Positions 49,132 to 60,464 of a stretch of 64,000 nt of DNA are shown here, one piece after another. Each line of letters opens with the position of its first letter. Within the stretch, counting starts at the first letter, position 1. The stretch lies in assembly GCF_003627755.1 (NCBI RefSeq), contig NZ_CP032694.1, forward strand, positions 72,501-136,500, written 5' to 3'. The notes below the pieces were generated by a model. That model was not told where the DNA came from and ran no database searches. It saw nothing but the letters and a program-made list of their open reading frames with translations. A program made the position numbers and the translations under genes. Source of the DNA: Rhizobium jaguaris (GTDB taxonomy: Bacteria; Pseudomonadota; Alphaproteobacteria; Rhizobiales; Rhizobiaceae).

Positions 49132-51873
49132 TTACAGCGTGCGGGTGATATGCTCGACGCGGAAGCACTCGATCGTATCGCCGGCGCGAATGTCCTCGTA
49201 GTTCTCGAAGGCCATACCGCATTCCTGACCGACATTGACCTCGGAGACTTCATCCTTGAAGCGCTTGAGCGTCTTGAGTTTGCCTTCGTGGATGACGACG
49301 TTGTCGCGCACCAGACGGACGCCGACGCCGCGCTCGACCTTGCCTTCGGTGACGCGGCAGCCCGCGACCTTGCCGACCTTCGTGATGTTGAACACCTCGA
49401 GGATTTCGGCGTTGCCGAGGAAGGTTTCGCGCCGTTCCGGAGACAGCAGGCCCGACATCGCCGCCTTCACGTCATCCACCAGATCGTAGATGATGTTGTA
49501 GTAGCGGATTTCGATACCCTGGCGTTCGGCGAACTGACGTGCCTGGGCGTTGGCGCGGACGTTGAAGCCGATGATGGCCGCATTGGAGGCTTCGGCCAGC
49601 GACACATCCGACTCGGTGATCCCGCCTGCGCCCGAATGGACGATGCGGGCCCGAACTTCGTCGGTGCCGAGCTTGTCGAGAGCACCGGCAATGGCTTCGA
49701 TCGAGCCCTGCACGTCGCCCTTGATCACCAGCGGGAATTCCTTCACGCCGACAGCCTGGAGCTGGGTCATCATCTGTTCCAGCGAGCCACGCTGGCCGGA
49801 CAGGCGAGCAGCCGCCTTGTCGCGGGTGAGGCGCTGGCGATATTCCGAGATCTCGCGGGCGCGGCTTTCGCTTTCGACGACCGCGAACTTGTCGCCCGCC
49901 TGCGGCGCACCGGAAAGGCCGAGCACCTCGACCGGCGTGGCCGGGCCTGCTTCCTTCACATGCTCGCCCTTGTCGTTGACCAGCGCGCGCACACGGCCCC
50001 ACTGATCGCCGGCAACGACGATCTGGCCGGGACGCAGCGTGCCCTTCTGCACAAGTACCGTGGCAACGGAGCCTCGGCCGCGATCGAGCTGAGCTTCGAT
50101 GACGGTCCCTTCCGCCGTGCGGTTCGGATTGGCTTTGAGGTCAAGGATTTCCGCCTGCAGCAGAATGGCTTCGAGCAGCTTGTCGAGGTTGGTGCCGTTC
50201 TTCGCGGAAACTTCCACGTCGAGCACTTCACCGCCCATGGATTCGACGAAGACTTCGTGCTGCAGCAGTTCCGTACGGACCTTCTGCGGATTGGCTTCGT
50301 GCTTGTCGATCTTGTTGATGGCCACGATGATCGGAACACCCGCAGCCTTGGCGTGGTTGATCGATTCGATCGTCTGCGGCATCACGCTGTCGTCGGCAGC
50401 AACGACGAGGATGGCAATGTCGGTCGCCTGGGCGCCGCGGGCACGCATCGCCGTGAAGGCGGCGTGGCCGGGTGTGTCGATGAAGGTGATCTTCTGACCG
50501 TTCTGCTCGACCTGATAGGCGCCGATATGCTGGGTGATGCCGCCGGCTTCGCCGGCGACCACGTTGGCATGGCGGATGGCGTCGAGCAGCGAGGTCTTGC
50601 CGTGGTCGACGTGACCCATGATGGTGACGACAGGCGGACGGGAAACCAGTTCGCCGGCTTCGTCGGCAACATTGAAAATGCCCTGTTCAACGTCGGATTC
50701 CGAAACGCGCTTGACCGTGTGGCCGAATTCGCCGGCGATGAGCTCGGCCAGGTCGGCGTCGATGATGTCGCCCGGCTTCATCATCTGACCTTCCTTCATC
50801 AGGAACTTGATGACGTCGACGGCGCGTTCGGACATGCGCTGCGACAGCTCCTGGATGGTGATGGTCTCAGGCAGCACCACTTCACGTGAGATCTTCTCGC
50901 GCGTTTCCTGCATCTGGCTGCGGCGGAACTTTTCTTGACGGCGGCGCATGGCCGAAAGCGAGCGACCACGGGCACTGCCGTCTTCGTCGACATCGGCTGT
51001 CGTTACCGTCAGCTTGCCGCGGCGGCGGTCGTCTTCCGTCTTCGGGCGCGTTGTGACCGGCTTTGCCGGCTCGGGGCGCACCACCTTGCCGCGCGCGGGG
51101 CCGCCACGCGACGGACCACGATCCTCTTCTTCTACATTGAGCGGCCGACGCCGGTTGAGCGGCGTTTCCGCGGCAGGAGCGCCGGGGCGCGCAGGCTGGG
51201 GAGCCGCATCCGGGCGTCGGGCAACAACAGGTGCCGCGGCCGGCTGCACTGCCGGCTTCGGTGCTTCCACCTTGGCTTCGACTGGTGCGGGCGCCTCGAC
51301 CTTGGCCTCGGCGGCGCGGGCAGCCTCTTCGGCGGCGAGCCGGGCAGCTTCAGCCTGCTCGGCGATACGGCGCGCTTCCTCTTCCTGCTGGCGACGGGCC
51401 TCTTCTTCAGCTCGGCGGGCCGCATCGGCGGCGTCACGGGCCTGGGCTTCGGCAAGCGCACGGCGGCGCGCATCCATTTCGCCAGCCGACAGATGGTTCA
51501 AAACCACCGGTCGCGACGAACGGTCCTGCTGCGGGCGCTGCTGGTTGTTCTGGTTGGATTGCTGCGGCCGCTGCTGCTGGCCGCCCGGCTGATGAATGCG
51601 CGGAGCCGGCTGCGGCGGGCGCGGTGGCTGCGGTGTCGGTTCCGCGACGCGCGTCACGGATGCCGTCGCGGCAGCCGCCGTCGTCGGGGTGATCATCGGC
51701 TTTTCGTCTTCAGGGCGTAGCGGGCGGCGCTTGCGAGTTTCGACCACGACCGCCTTGGTGCGACCGCGGCCCATGTCCTGGCGCACGGTGCCCTGGTTCA
51801 CGCCTGAGGGCTTCAGGGTGAGGGTCTTCTTACCCGAAACACTCAGCGTCTTGTCGTCTTTACTATCGGTCAT
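49132..51873 (-). CDS. infB: Translation initiation factor IF-2
   Basis: A 913-residue GTPase that brings initiator fMet-tRNA to the 30S subunit. A long Ala/Glu/Arg-rich N-terminal region (about 1-330) precedes the G domain: GHVDHGKTS (G1), DTPGHAAF (G3) and NKID (G4). Domains II-IV follow and end with the conserved [11 protein letters not shown] 51873 has GGAACGGGA upstream. In the nusA-infB operon between ylxR and rbfA. Confidence 0.97.
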   Translation of the reverse strand: MTDSKDDKTLSVSGKKTLTLKPSGVNQGTVRQDMGRGRTKAVVVETRKRRPLRPEDEKPMITPTTAAAATASVTRVAEPTPQPPRPPQPAPRIHQPGGQQQRPQQSNQNNQQRPQQDRSSRPVVLNHLSAGEMDARRRALAEAQARDAADAARRAEEEARRQQEEEARRIAEQAEAARLAAEEAARAAEAKVEAPAPVEAKVEAPKPAVQPAAAPVVARRPDAAPQPARPGAPAAETPLNRRRPLNVEEEDRGPSRGGPARGKVVRPEPAKPVTTRPKTEDDRRRGKLTVTTADVDEDGSARGRSLSAMRRRQEKFRRSQMQETREKISREVVLPETITIQELSQRMSERAVDVIKFLMKEGQMMKPGDIIDADLAELIAGEFGHTVKRVSESDVEQGIFNVADEAGELVSRPPVVTIMGHVDHGKTSLLDAIRHANVVAGEAGGITQHIGAYQVEQNGQKITFIDTPGHAAFTAMRARGAQATDIAILVVAADDSVMPQTIESINHAKAAGVPIIVAINKIDKHEANPQKVRTELLQHEVFVESMGGEVLDVEVSAKNGTNLDKLLEAILLQAEILDLKANPNRTAEGTVIEAQLDRGRGSVATVLVQKGTLRPGQIVVAGDQWGRVRALVNDKGEHVKEAGPATPVEVLGLSGAPQAGDKFAVVESESRAREISEYRQRLTRDKAAARLSGQRGSLEQMMTQLQAVGVKEFPLVIKGDVQGSIEAIAGALDKLGTDEVRARIVHSGAGGITESDVSLAEASNAAIIGFNVRANAQARQFAERQGIEIRYYNIIYDLVDDVKAAMSGLLSPERRETFLGNAEILEVFNITKVGKVAGCRVTEGKVERGVGVRLVRDNVVIHEGKLKTLKRFKDEVSEVNVGQECGMAFENYEDIRAGDTIECFRVEHITRTL

Positions 51874-51974
51874 TCCGTTCCCGTTCCTTCGGACAGGGTA
51901 CGGAATCGTCCGTCAGCCCCTGTCGTTCAATGCATGTACCTTAATGAGGCGTCCGGTATCGACCGGTGACCGCG

Positions 51975-52667
51975 TCATTGTTTTCGCCGGCCAGCGCCGC
52001 CCGTTGCCCGGGACTGACCGCCGTTGCGGTACCGTTCGAGCAGGTTTGCGCGCTTCACTACACCCTCACCTGCCTGCCCTGCAAGCGCTGCGGCATGGAT
52101 AAAAGCGTTCTGGCCCATCAGTTCTTCCATTTCCGCCTCCGTGAAGACACGGAATGACGGTATTTCCTTTTCAGTCTCCATGCCAAGATGCCAGGCCTTG
52201 CGTGCCTGATCGATCTTGCGAACGCCGTCGGCGGCAGCATCCATCGCATGGAACACGGCAAGTGCCGAGCCGTTGCGAACGGCGCCATCCACCTTCGACG
52301 AGCCGCTGACGAACTGGCCCGCCTTGCGCGCCATGTTCATCATCCCGGCGAGTTGTGCCGCAAGAAGGCGGTCGACGGTGGCGCCGAGATCGCTCGGTGC
52401 CGTCACCTCCGCCTTCAGGGCGCGAGAAAACAGTTTCTTCGCCACTGCCTTGTCCACCAGAGCCCGGTCGAGCTTGACCCAGCAGCCGCGTCCCGGCAGT
52501 TGCCGCTTCAGATCGGGAACCACGGTTCCGTCTGGAGCGGCGACGAAGCGGATCAGCTCGTCCGGCGATCCGCTTTCGCGTGTTACGATGCACATGCGGC
52601 CGTTCACGTCGTCACCCCCGAGATCATCGTCTTCAGGCGGTGCGTCCGGCCCCTCGGTGCTCATCAT
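51975..52667 (-). CDS. ylxR: YlxR-family RNA-binding protein (DUF448)
   Basis: A 230-residue protein. The N-terminal YlxR fold has CIVTRESGSPDELIRF and LPGRGCWVKLDRALV; the central part (about 95-145) resembles an L7Ae-like domain (LLAAQLAGMMNMARKAGQFV). Both halves are RNA-binding folds and are fused in many alphaproteobacteria. ATG 52667 overlaps the nusA stop (ATGA); ATG 52664 is an alternative. Confidence 0.92.
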   Translation of the reverse strand: MMSTEGPDAPPEDDDLGGDDVNGRMCIVTRESGSPDELIRFVAAPDGTVVPDLKRQLPGRGCWVKLDRALVDKAVAKKLFSRALKAEVTAPSDLGATVDRLLAAQLAGMMNMARKAGQFVSGSSKVDGAVRNGSALAVFHAMDAAADGVRKIDQARKAWHLGMETEKEIPSFRVFTEAEMEELMGQNAFIHAAALAGQAGEGVVKRANLLERYRNGGQSRATGGAGRRKQ

Positions 52668-54268
52668 GCTTCTTGCTCGGCCTCATCCTCCGTGGCCTCT
52701 TCGGCCTCGGCGGCGAGATCGGCTTCGGTGATCCAGCCGGCGAGCAGGCGGGCCTGCACGACCATCTGCTCGGCTTCGACGCGCGATACTTCGAGCTTGG
52801 AGAACAGCCCCTCGAACTTCTTCGTTTCGCCGTTCTTGCGTTCGGTCCAGCCGACGAGATCGTCGGCGGCGCAGCCCGCGAAGTCCTCGATCGTCTTGAT
52901 GCCGTCCTCGCCCAGCGCCACCATCATCTTTGCGGTCATGCCGTTGATCTGGCGCAGCTCGTCGGACACGCCGAGCGTCTTGCGCTTCTCGTCCATTTCG
53001 GCCTCCAGGCGCTCCAGATATTCGCGAGCGCGATCCTGGATTTCCTGGGCGGTCTCTTCATCGAAACCATCGATGGACGAAATTTCGTCGAGGTCGACGT
53101 AAGCCAGTTCCTCGACTGCGGCAAAGCCTTCGGAGGCCAGAACCTGGCCGACCATTTCGTCGACGTCGAGCGCATCCATGAATAGATTGGTGCGCTCGTT
53201 GAATTCCTTCTGGCGGCGCTCGGATTCTTCCGCTTCCGTCATGATGTCGATATCCCAGCCGGTCAGCTGCGAGGCGAGGCGGACGTTCTGGCCGCGGCGG
53301 CCGATGGCAAGCGACAGCTGTTCGTCCGGAACCACGACTTCGATGCGCTCGGCGTCCTCATCGAGAACGACCTTAGCGACCTCAGCCGGCTGCAGCGCGT
53401 TGACGACGAAGTTCGCCGGCTCGCTGGACCACGGAATGATGTCGATCTTTTCGCCCTGCAGTTCGCCGACGACGGCCTGGACGCGCGAACCGCGCATACC
53501 GACGCAGGCACCGACCGGATCGATCGACGAGTCGTTCGAAATGACGGCGATCTTGGCGCGGGAGCCGGGATCGCGGGCGACCGACTTCACCTGGATGATG
53601 CCGTCGTAGATTTCCGGAACTTCCATGGTGAAGAGCTTGACCATGAACTGCGGATGCGTGCGCGACAGGAAAATCTGCGGACCGCGCTGTTCGCGGCGCA
53701 CGTCATAGACATAGGCGCGGACGCGGTCGCCATAGCGGAAGTTTTCGCGCGGGATCATCTCGTCGCGGCGGATGATGCCTTCGCCACGGCCGAGGTCGAC
53801 GATGACGTTGCCGTATTCGACGCGCTTGACGGTGCCGTTGACGATCTCGCCGACGCGATCCTTGAATTCGTCGAACTGGCGGTCACGTTCGGCCTCGCGC
53901 ACCTTCTGCACGATGACCTGCTTGGCCGACTGGGCGGCGATGCGGCCGAAATCCATCGGCGGCAGCGGATCGGCGATGAAGTCGCCGAGAGCAGCATCCG
54001 GGTTGCGGTCGCGAGCAAGTTCCAGCGGGATCTGCGTGGAATAGTCTTCGGCCTTTTCGACGACTTCGAGCAGGCGCTGCAGGCGGATTTCGCCGGTCTT
54101 CGGGTTGATGTCGGCGCGGATGTTCGACTCCGTGCCATAACGCGAACGCGCGGCCTTCTGGATCGCGTCTGCCATTGCGGCAAGCACGATCTCGCGGTCG
54201 ATGACCTTTTCGCGCGCCACTGCATCTGCGATCTGCAGAAGTTCTAGCCGGTTCGCACTGACTGCCAT
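52664..54268 (-). CDS. nusA: Transcription termination/antitermination factor NusA
   Basis: A 534-residue RNA polymerase-binding factor. Order of domains: N-terminal polymerase-binding (1-130), S1 (about 132-200, [20 protein letters not shown]), KH1 ([20 protein letters not shown]), KH2 ([20 protein letters not shown]) and C-terminal acidic repeats. The ATG at 54268 gives [20 protein letters not shown]. It follows rimP by 62 bases. Confidence 0.97.
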   Translation of the reverse strand: MAVSANRLELLQIADAVAREKVIDREIVLAAMADAIQKAARSRYGTESNIRADINPKTGEIRLQRLLEVVEKAEDYSTQIPLELARDRNPDAALGDFIADPLPPMDFGRIAAQSAKQVIVQKVREAERDRQFDEFKDRVGEIVNGTVKRVEYGNVIVDLGRGEGIIRRDEMIPRENFRYGDRVRAYVYDVRREQRGPQIFLSRTHPQFMVKLFTMEVPEIYDGIIQVKSVARDPGSRAKIAVISNDSSIDPVGACVGMRGSRVQAVVGELQGEKIDIIPWSSEPANFVVNALQPAEVAKVVLDEDAERIEVVVPDEQLSLAIGRRGQNVRLASQLTGWDIDIMTEAEESERRQKEFNERTNLFMDALDVDEMVGQVLASEGFAAVEELAYVDLDEISSIDGFDEETAQEIQDRAREYLERLEAEMDEKRKTLGVSDELRQINGMTAKMMVALGEDGIKTIEDFAGCAADDLVGWTERKNGETKKFEGLFSKLEVSRVEAEQMVVQARLLAGWITEADLAAEAEEATEDEAEQEA

Positions 54269-54330
54269 TGTCTTAAGTCTCCGTCTGCCTGCCCAGGGGT
54301 TCCCGTCCCGTTGAGCGGTTCGTTGATCGG

Positions 54331-54939
54331 TTATTCTTCTTCGTCGTCCGCTTCGTTCTGGTTCGCAGCCTGAGCTTTAGCCAGCTTGTCGGCGCGCAGC
54401 GCATCGCGGATAAGATCGTCCGTCAGGATCAGCTTGGCCTCTGCCAGCGTACTGAACGGAATGGTTACCTTCGGTTCTTCGCCGTAAGCCACCTGGTCGC
54501 GCTCGATCGTAAAACCATCGGCGCTGACATCGGCGATCTTGCCGCGAAACCGCTTGCGGTTGTCCACCAGGATCGAGGTCTCGCACTTGATAAGATGACC
54601 GATCCAGCGGCTGAAATCCGACTTGCGCACCATCGGGCGGTCGATTCCGGGCGAAGACACTTCGAGATGATACGCTTTATCGATCGGATCTTCCACATCC
54701 AGCACCGGCGAAATCGCCGTCGAGACTTCTTCGCAATCTTCGACGGTCATGGTGCCGTCGTTGCGCTCGGTCATGATCTGCAATGTCAGGCCGTTCTGAT
54801 TGAGGAGGCGAACGCGCACCAGCCGGAAGCCCATGCCGATGAGCACGGGCTCGATGATGGCGGCGAGGCGCTGGTCAAGGCCGGTTTCGACGATCAACCG
54901 CGGTTCGTTGGTGTTGTCTGCGTTTGTCTCTTCCGACAA
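54331..54939 (-). CDS. rimP: Ribosome maturation factor RimP
   Basis: A 202-residue 30S assembly factor. [20 protein letters not shown], the central [20 protein letters not shown] and the SH3-like C-terminal half are typical; the tail is acidic. The start is set at TTG 54939 because AGGAG lies eight bases before it, whereas the ATG at 54966 has no ribosome site and adds nonconserved residues. First gene of the operon. Confidence 0.94.
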   Translation of the reverse strand: MSEETNADNTNEPRLIVETGLDQRLAAIIEPVLIGMGFRLVRVRLLNQNGLTLQIMTERNDGTMTVEDCEEVSTAISPVLDVEDPIDKAYHLEVSSPGIDRPMVRKSDFSRWIGHLIKCETSILVDNRKRFRGKIADVSADGFTIERDQVAYGEEPKVTIPFSTLAEAKLILTDDLIRDALRADKLAKAQAANQNEADDEEE

Positions 54940-54987
54940 GCGTTCACTCCTGCATTGTCCATGCATTTGGAGATCGAGCTAATAAAA

Positions 54988-55014
54988 AAGAGCGGGTCCT
55001 TGCGGCCCACTCTT
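54988..55014 (-). terminator. Terminator-like hairpin in the rimP-nusA leader (attenuator candidate)
   Basis: On the minus strand AAGAGTGGGCC pairs with GGACCCGCTCTT (one G-U pair, one bulge), followed by TTTTTTATT. It lies 48 bases before the rimP start and downstream of the likely promoter at 55041-55068. It may instead end transcripts from lysR, whose stop is 179 bases upstream. Confidence 0.6.
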
Positions 55015-55040
55015 CATCACACGATCAAGAATTTGATGCG

Positions 55041-55068
55041 GATATAAGCCCCTTCCATCAAATTGCAA
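55041..55068 (-). promoter_or_regulatory. Candidate sigma-70 promoter of the rimP-pnp operon
   Basis: On the minus strand TTGCAA (55063-55068), a 16-base spacer and TATATC (55041-55046). A start near 55034 would give a leader of about 95 bases containing the hairpin at 54988-55014. Prediction by eye from two hexamers only. Confidence 0.45.
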
Positions 55069-55192
55069 GGTCTTCGCATGCAAACCCGGCTCTGCCGCTT
55101 ATTTCCGGAATTCTTTAGTGCGTGCCACCAGGTCTTGCGAAGCATCATCGACGGCAATTTTGCGCCAGAGGCGGATATCTCGTCTCGGGCGG

Positions 55193-56133
55193 TCAGGCGG
55201 ACCGAAGCGCCTCGTCCTCCTCGCGACTCCGTCTTCCTTCTTCGATAAGCCAGTCGCGTACACGCTGCGCAGGTGCGTTAAGTTCCCTTGATCGCGGCCA
55301 GACGACATAGAAGGCCATATTGGTATTCAGGACATGCCTGCCGACGGCGACCAGCGCGCCAGATCGAAGCTGTTCTTCGATAAGATGTTGCCAACCGAGC
55401 GCGACACCTTCGCCCGCCAAAACAGCCTGGATGACCAGGACATAGTCATTGATCGTCAGTCGCCGGGGCTGCGGGGCATAGCGTACCCCGGCGCTCGCAA
55501 ACCATTCGGACCAGTCGCACGCAGCCCGAACGGGCTCTTCGAGATGGATCAATGGCAGCGCCAGCAGGTCTTCAGGGCGCTCCGGGCGCCGCCGCTTTTC
55601 TATGAAGCGCGGGCTTGCTACCGGAAACACAATCTCCGGTGCCAGCATCGCGGAATGATAACGCGGCCAATTTGCGGGATCGCCGCCTCGAACTGCAAGT
55701 GGAATTGGCTCCTCGTCCAGGTCGAGATCACGCACGCTTGTCTGGATGCGCAGATCGATATCCGGAAGGTCTGCCCGCAGACGCGCCAGACGCGGCAGCA
55801 TCCACATGGAACCGAAGGCAGTCGAAGCTGCCAGTGTAACATTGGATTCCCGACCTTTTGTTCGAATGTCCTCCGCCGACTTCTGGATGCGTGACAAGCC
55901 TACGGTGACGTCCGCGTGGAAGCGCTCCCCGATGTCGGTCAGTTCGACATTCCGATGTTCGCGGTGGAAGAGCGGCACGCCAAGCTGATCTTCAAGCTTC
56001 CGAACGGCCAATGAGACAGCAGCCTGGCTCATGCCCAGCTCCTCGGCCGCGCGGCTAAAATTCTGATGCCGCCCGGCAGCCTCGAAGATGATGAGTGCCG
56101 AGGCAGACGGCAGTAGTCTTCGAATGTTTCCAT
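55193..56133 (-). pseudogene. LysR family regulator, frameshift at second codon
   Basis: The continuous frame from the first usable ATG (56032) starts in the middle of the helix-turn-helix. Reading upstream in frame gives RRLLPSASALIIFEAAGRHQ and then NFSRAAEELGMSQAAVSLAV, a full LysR N-terminus, but ends at ATT 56125 with no ATG. ATG 56133 is one base out of frame; adding one G after it gives MGNIRRLLPSAS and a 313-residue protein. The effector domain (about 95-300) is intact. Divergent from the MttB-family gene. Confidence 0.8.
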
Positions 56134-56217
56134 AAGCTCAGCTTATACAGACCAAGTTTTTTCCAGCATTACAGGAGCGCAAAGTCGTCCTAGCCTTCAT
56201 TAGTTATGGAGGCGAAT

Positions 56218-57767
56218 ATGACCGAGGCGATAGTCGACGAAAGGGCCGGCAAACGAGGACGCAGCGTCGTGCTGCACGTCGGGAAGGCACCACGAAGCTG
56301 CCCGGCGTTCCCTACATTATCCGCAACATTCCGACATACGACATCCTTTCCGAGGAAAACCTTCAGAAGATCGAGCGGACGGCCGAACGTATCCTCGCCG
56401 AGATCGGCATCGAGTTTCGCGATGACCCCGTGTCCGTCGACCACTGGAAGCGGGCCGGAGCCCGCGTCGAAGGCGTTCGCGTTCGGTTCGAACCCGGCAT
56501 GCTGCAGGAGATCGTCGCTTCCGCGCCGAGCGAATTCACTCAGCATGCCCGCAATCCTGCCAACAATGTCCAGATCGGCGGTAAAAAGGTCGTCTTCTCG
56601 CCCGCCTACGGCTCGCCCTTCGTCATGGACCTCGACAAGGGTCGCCGCTACGGAACGATCGAAGACTTTCAGAACTTCATCAAGCTCGCCCAGGCAAGCC
56701 CTTGGCTGCATCATTCCGGCGGCACGATCTGCGAGCCGGTCGACGTGCCCGTCAACAAGCGCCATCTCGACATGGTCTACAGCCACATCAAGTATTCCGA
56801 CCGCGCATTCATGGGCTCGGTGACGGCGGAGGAGCGCGCCGAAGATTCGATCGAGATGACGCGTATTCTCTTCGGTGCCGACTTCGTCGATCGAAACTGC
56901 GTTATCCTCGGCAACGTCAACGTCAATTCTCCGCTCGTGTGGGATGGGACGATGACGAAGTCGTTGCGAGCCTATGCTCGCGCCAATCAGGCTGCCGTCA
57001 TCGTGCCCTTCATCCTCGGCGGCGCGATGGGCCCCGTTACCAATGCGGGAGCCATTGCCCAATCCTATGCCGAAACGCTGGCCGGCTGCGCCCTCACGCA
57101 GCTCGAACGCAAGGGCGCTCCGGTTATCTTCGGAAATTTCCTATCTTCCATGTCGCTGCGCTCGGGATCGCCCACCTTCGGTACCCCCGAACCCGCCATC
57201 GGTTCCATGGTCATTGGTCAGCTTGCCCGGCGGCTGAAACTTCCGCTGAGATGTGCGGGCAATTTCTCCAATTCGAAACTGCCTGATGGCCAAGCCATGC
57301 AGGAGGGCCTGATGTCCATGCTGTCGGCCATCCATTGCGGGGCGAACTTCATCCTGCATTCGGCCGGTTTCCTGGATGGTCTGCTCGTAATGTCCTACGA
57401 GAAGTTTGTGATGGACGCCGACCTGTGCGGGGCACTGCACTCCTACCTCGCCGGCGTTACGGTCGACGACAATACGCTCGCTTTCGACGCCTTCGAAGAG
57501 GTCGGACCCGGCAGCCATTTCCTTGGCTCGGCCCATACTATGCGGAACTACCAGACCGCATTCTGGGATTCGACGCTTTCGGACAACGAGCCCTTCGAGA
57601 AATGGAGCGAGGAAGGCGGTTCCACTGACATTGCAACCCGCGCCAACAGACAGTGGAAGACAACACTCGCCAATTATGAAGCACCGCCGTTGGACAACGC
57701 TGCCGATGAAGCCCTGTGCGATTTCATGGCAAGACGCAAAGCGTCGATGGCGGACGGCTGGTATTGA
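56218..57767 (+). pseudogene. Trimethylamine methyltransferase family (MttB-like), frameshifted near the start
   Basis: ATG 56218 with GGAGG upstream gives MTEAIVDERAGKRG and then leaves the family frame. The family frame holds GTTKLPGVPYIIRNIPTYDI and continues unbroken to 57767 through SVDHWKRAGARVEGVRVRFE, SGGTICEPVDVPVNKRH and IFGNFLSSMSLRSGSPTFGT. One base added near 56260 joins them into 516 residues. There is no in-frame amber codon, so it belongs to the non-pyrrolysine MttB group, whose known members demethylate quaternary amines such as glycine betaine. Substrate unknown. Confidence 0.82.
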
Positions 57768-57897
57768 ATTACGTGATCATATCGCCCGACGTCGGGGGTT
57801 ACGGCTTTTGGATAAGATCCGAGCCCTTTACGCATACCTTTGACGGCGAGTAGCCGTATGTCCGCTTCGGCCCGAAGCTACCACTACTGAATTCCGC

Positions 57898-59158
57898 CTA
57901 TTTCAGCAGGCCGAGCATCGAGCTATCGGGATAGCAGGTGGGCTTGCGGCCGCTCTTTTCCTGCCATTGGCCGATGGATCGCCGGGTCTTGTAGCCCGGC
58001 AATCCGTCGGTGCCGCCGACGTCGTATCCCTTGCGCTCCAAGGTCACCTGCATGCCGGCGACGTCGGAGCGCAGCATCTTGCCGACATCGCCCCATTGGC
58101 CCTGGAAGGCGCCGGAACCATAGGCGATGCGGTCGGCGAGATTGCCGATAAAGAGGCCGTAGAGGTCGGAATTATTGTATTCCTTGATGACGTAGAAATT
58201 CGGCGTGACGATAAATTCCGGCCCGTCGCGGCCGGCCGGCACCACATCATACCGCCGGCCTTGAGTTCGTCGGACGGAAAAGCCTTGCCGGAAATCCTGA
58301 CGATCCCAGCGAGTTCCATTGCGAAATCGGCTTGACGAGATCCGGTCCTTCCTGCGCGCAGGAAACGTTTTCCGGGATCGTGACTTCGTAGCCCCAGCCG
58401 CGGCCGCGCTGCCAGCCCTTCTGCGTCAGAAAATTGGCTATGGAGGCAAGGGTATCGGGCACCGAGGTCCAGATGTTGCGATGGCCGTCGCCGTCGAAAT
58501 CGACCGCATATTTCAGATAGCTGGTCGGCATGAACTGTGGTTGGCCGAGCGCGCCCGCCACGGATCCCATGAACTGGCCGGGCGTGACATCGCCATGTTC
58601 GAGAATGCCGAGTGCGGCGATAAGTTCGGTGCGAAACATATCCTTGCGGGTCGACATGAAGGCTTTGGTCGCCAGCACCTGGACCGCCGAATTCGGCAGC
58701 TTCGCCGCTCCGTAGCCGGTCTCGCGACCCCAGATGGCAAGCAGGATCGGGCCGGGCACGCCGTAAACTTTTTCGATCTTTCTCAGCGTCGGCCCGTATT
58801 GCGACGCGAAACTGCGTCCGGTCGCTGCCAGCTTCTGCAGTCGTGCCTCGTTGAAATAGGGAGCGGGAGAAGAGAATTCCGCCTGCGTCTGCGGCTGCTC
58901 TTTGGGCTTCGGAAAACCCGGCGGCGCCAGATCCGGCAGATCCCAATTCAGTGTCACGCCCGCAAAGGCGGCCTGGAAAGTCTTGTCTGAAACGCCGTCC
59001 TTCTTCGCTTCCGGCCAAAGGTCCTGTTGCACCCAGGCCTGGAACTGCGCTTCGACATCGGCCTTTGAGGCAGCAAGGGCGGGAAGGGGAAGGAGGGCGA
59101 GGAGGAGGATAAGCAAGCGCAGAATGTTCCGCGCCACCGATATGTGCACTCTCCTCAT
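57898..59158 (-). pseudogene. Lytic murein transglycosylase (MltB-like), two frameshifts
   Basis: From ATG 59158 (GAGAAGGAGT upstream) the frame has a signal peptide and a SltB/MltB domain: LAIWGRETGYGAAKL with the catalytic Glu, AALGILEHGDV, ALGQPQFMPTSYLKYAVDFD. It is in frame to QWNSLG. IVRISGKAFPSDELKAGGMM is in a second frame and VPAGRDGPEFIVTPNFYVIK, plus a C-terminal peptidoglycan-binding domain, in a third. Adding one G near 58307 and one base near 58246 restores 420 residues. Confidence 0.85.
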
Positions 59159-59172
59159 ACTCCTTCTCTCCC

Positions 59173-59778
59173 TCAAATCGCCGTCCGTGCCCGCAACGCC
59201 GCCGTTAGCGTGCCCTCGTCCAGATAGTCGAGTTCGCCGCCGACCGGTACTCCATGGGCGAGGCGGGTGATTTTCACCTCAAGGCCGGCAAGCTGGTCGG
59301 TTATATAGTGTGCTGTGGTTTGCCCCTCGACCGTCGCATTCACGGCGATGATGATTTCGCTGACGCCGCCTTCGCTGACGCGTTCGATCAGCCCGCGGAT
59401 GTTGAGATCGTCAGGTCCGACACCGTCGAGCGGTGACAGTACGCCGCCAAGCACGTGATAGGCCGCGTTCATCGCGCCGGCGCGCTCCAGCGCCCAGAGA
59501 TCGGCGACATCCTCGACAACGATGATGACAGATTGATCGCGGCGGTCGTCGGTGCAAACGGTGCAAGGGTCGACGGTATCGACATTGCCGCAGCGCGAGC
59601 AGATCTTCACCTTGTCATAGGCCTCGCCCATGGCATGGGACAGAGGGCCGAGCAACTGATCCTTCTTCTTGATCAGGTGCAATGCGGCGCGCCGCGCCGA
59701 GCGTGGGCCGAGGCCCGGCACCTTCGCCAGAAGCTGGATGAGTTTTTCAATTTCGGGACCGGTAACTCGCTTTGCCAT
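59173..59778 (-). CDS. recR: Recombination protein RecR
   Basis: A 201-residue recombinational-repair protein that loads RecA with RecF and RecO. In order: helix-hairpin-helix ([20 protein letters not shown]), the four-Cys zinc finger ([16 protein letters not shown]) and the TOPRIM domain ([15 protein letters not shown]). ATG 59778; 14 bases separate it from the transglycosylase gene. Usually follows dnaX-ybaB, but is separated from them here. Confidence 0.97.
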   Translation of the reverse strand: MAKRVTGPEIEKLIQLLAKVPGLGPRSARRAALHLIKKKDQLLGPLSHAMGEAYDKVKICSRCGNVDTVDPCTVCTDDRRDQSVIIVVEDVADLWALERAGAMNAAYHVLGGVLSPLDGVGPDDLNIRGLIERVSEGGVSEIIIAVNATVEGQTTAHYITDQLAGLEVKITRLAHGVPVGGELDYLDEGTLTAALRARTAI

Positions 59779-59835
59779 GGGAGGCTTTTAGCTCATATGC
59801 TTGAGGAACGAAATCGCGGAAGGGATGATCGCCCC

Positions 59836-60462
59836 ATGAAAATTCTGGCCGTCTGCATCGGCGACGCCGAAATATTGCCCGGCAAGAGCTACAGGACCGG
59901 CATCAACAAGCACGCGGTCGGCGGTACGGTCATGATCGACACCGAGGGCATCATCGGCGACGCCGTCTGCAATGGCGAACATCACGGTGGACGCGACCAA
60001 GCCGTTTATGTGGAAGGTTCGCTGACGCTGGATTGGTGGTCTAATGAACTGGGCCGCAGGCTGGAGCCCGGCACATTCGGCGAAAATATCGTTATCGAAG
60101 GGCTCGACAACCGTGAGGTCGCCGTCGGCGACAGATTCATAGCAGACGATTTAGTCCTCGAAGTGACCTCGGCCCGCATCCCCTGCTCGACGTTTTCCGC
60201 GAAGATGGGCGATCCGAAATTCGTCAAGCGTTATACGCAAGCAGGCCGGCCGGGCATCTATTGCCGTGTCATCCAAAACGGAACCGCCACCGCCGGAACG
60301 CCGGTGACCTACCTTCCCTATGCCGGCGCCAGGGTCACCATGCCGGAATTGATGGCGACTTTCGGCAGACGTTTGTCGCCTGAGGACCGGGCGCGCTATC
60401 TCTCCGCGCCTATTCACTACAAACTCAGAGCGCTTCTCGACGAGGAGTTCGTCGACCCTTGA
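59836..60462 (+). CDS. MOSC domain protein (YiiM-like)
   Basis: A 208-residue molybdenum-cofactor sulfurase C-terminal-type domain protein. GDAVCNGEHHGGRDQAVYV, GTFGENIVIEGLDNREVAVG and the cysteine in SARIPCSTFSAKMGDPKFVK, the expected sulfur/Moco ligand, are present. YiiM-type proteins reduce N-hydroxylated purines using the molybdenum cofactor. ATG 59836 is chosen; ATG 59797 is possible. It converges with the LysE gene with two bases between. Confidence 0.88.
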   Translation: MKILAVCIGDAEILPGKSYRTGINKHAVGGTVMIDTEGIIGDAVCNGEHHGGRDQAVYVEGSLTLDWWSNELGRRLEPGTFGENIVIEGLDNREVAVGDRFIADDLVLEVTSARIPCSTFSAKMGDPKFVKRYTQAGRPGIYCRVIQNGTATAGTPVTYLPYAGARVTMPELMATFGRRLSPEDRARYLSAPIHYKLRALLDEEFVDP

Positions 60463-60464
60463 GT

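Noticed and set aside
48880..50889. Plus-strand 669-codon frame
   Set aside because: Antisense shadow of infB and rbfA.
57789..57857. Small palindromes after the MttB-family gene considered as a terminator
   Set aside because: Stems are short (CCCGAC/GTCGGG and ACGGC/GCCGT) and no T-run follows either.
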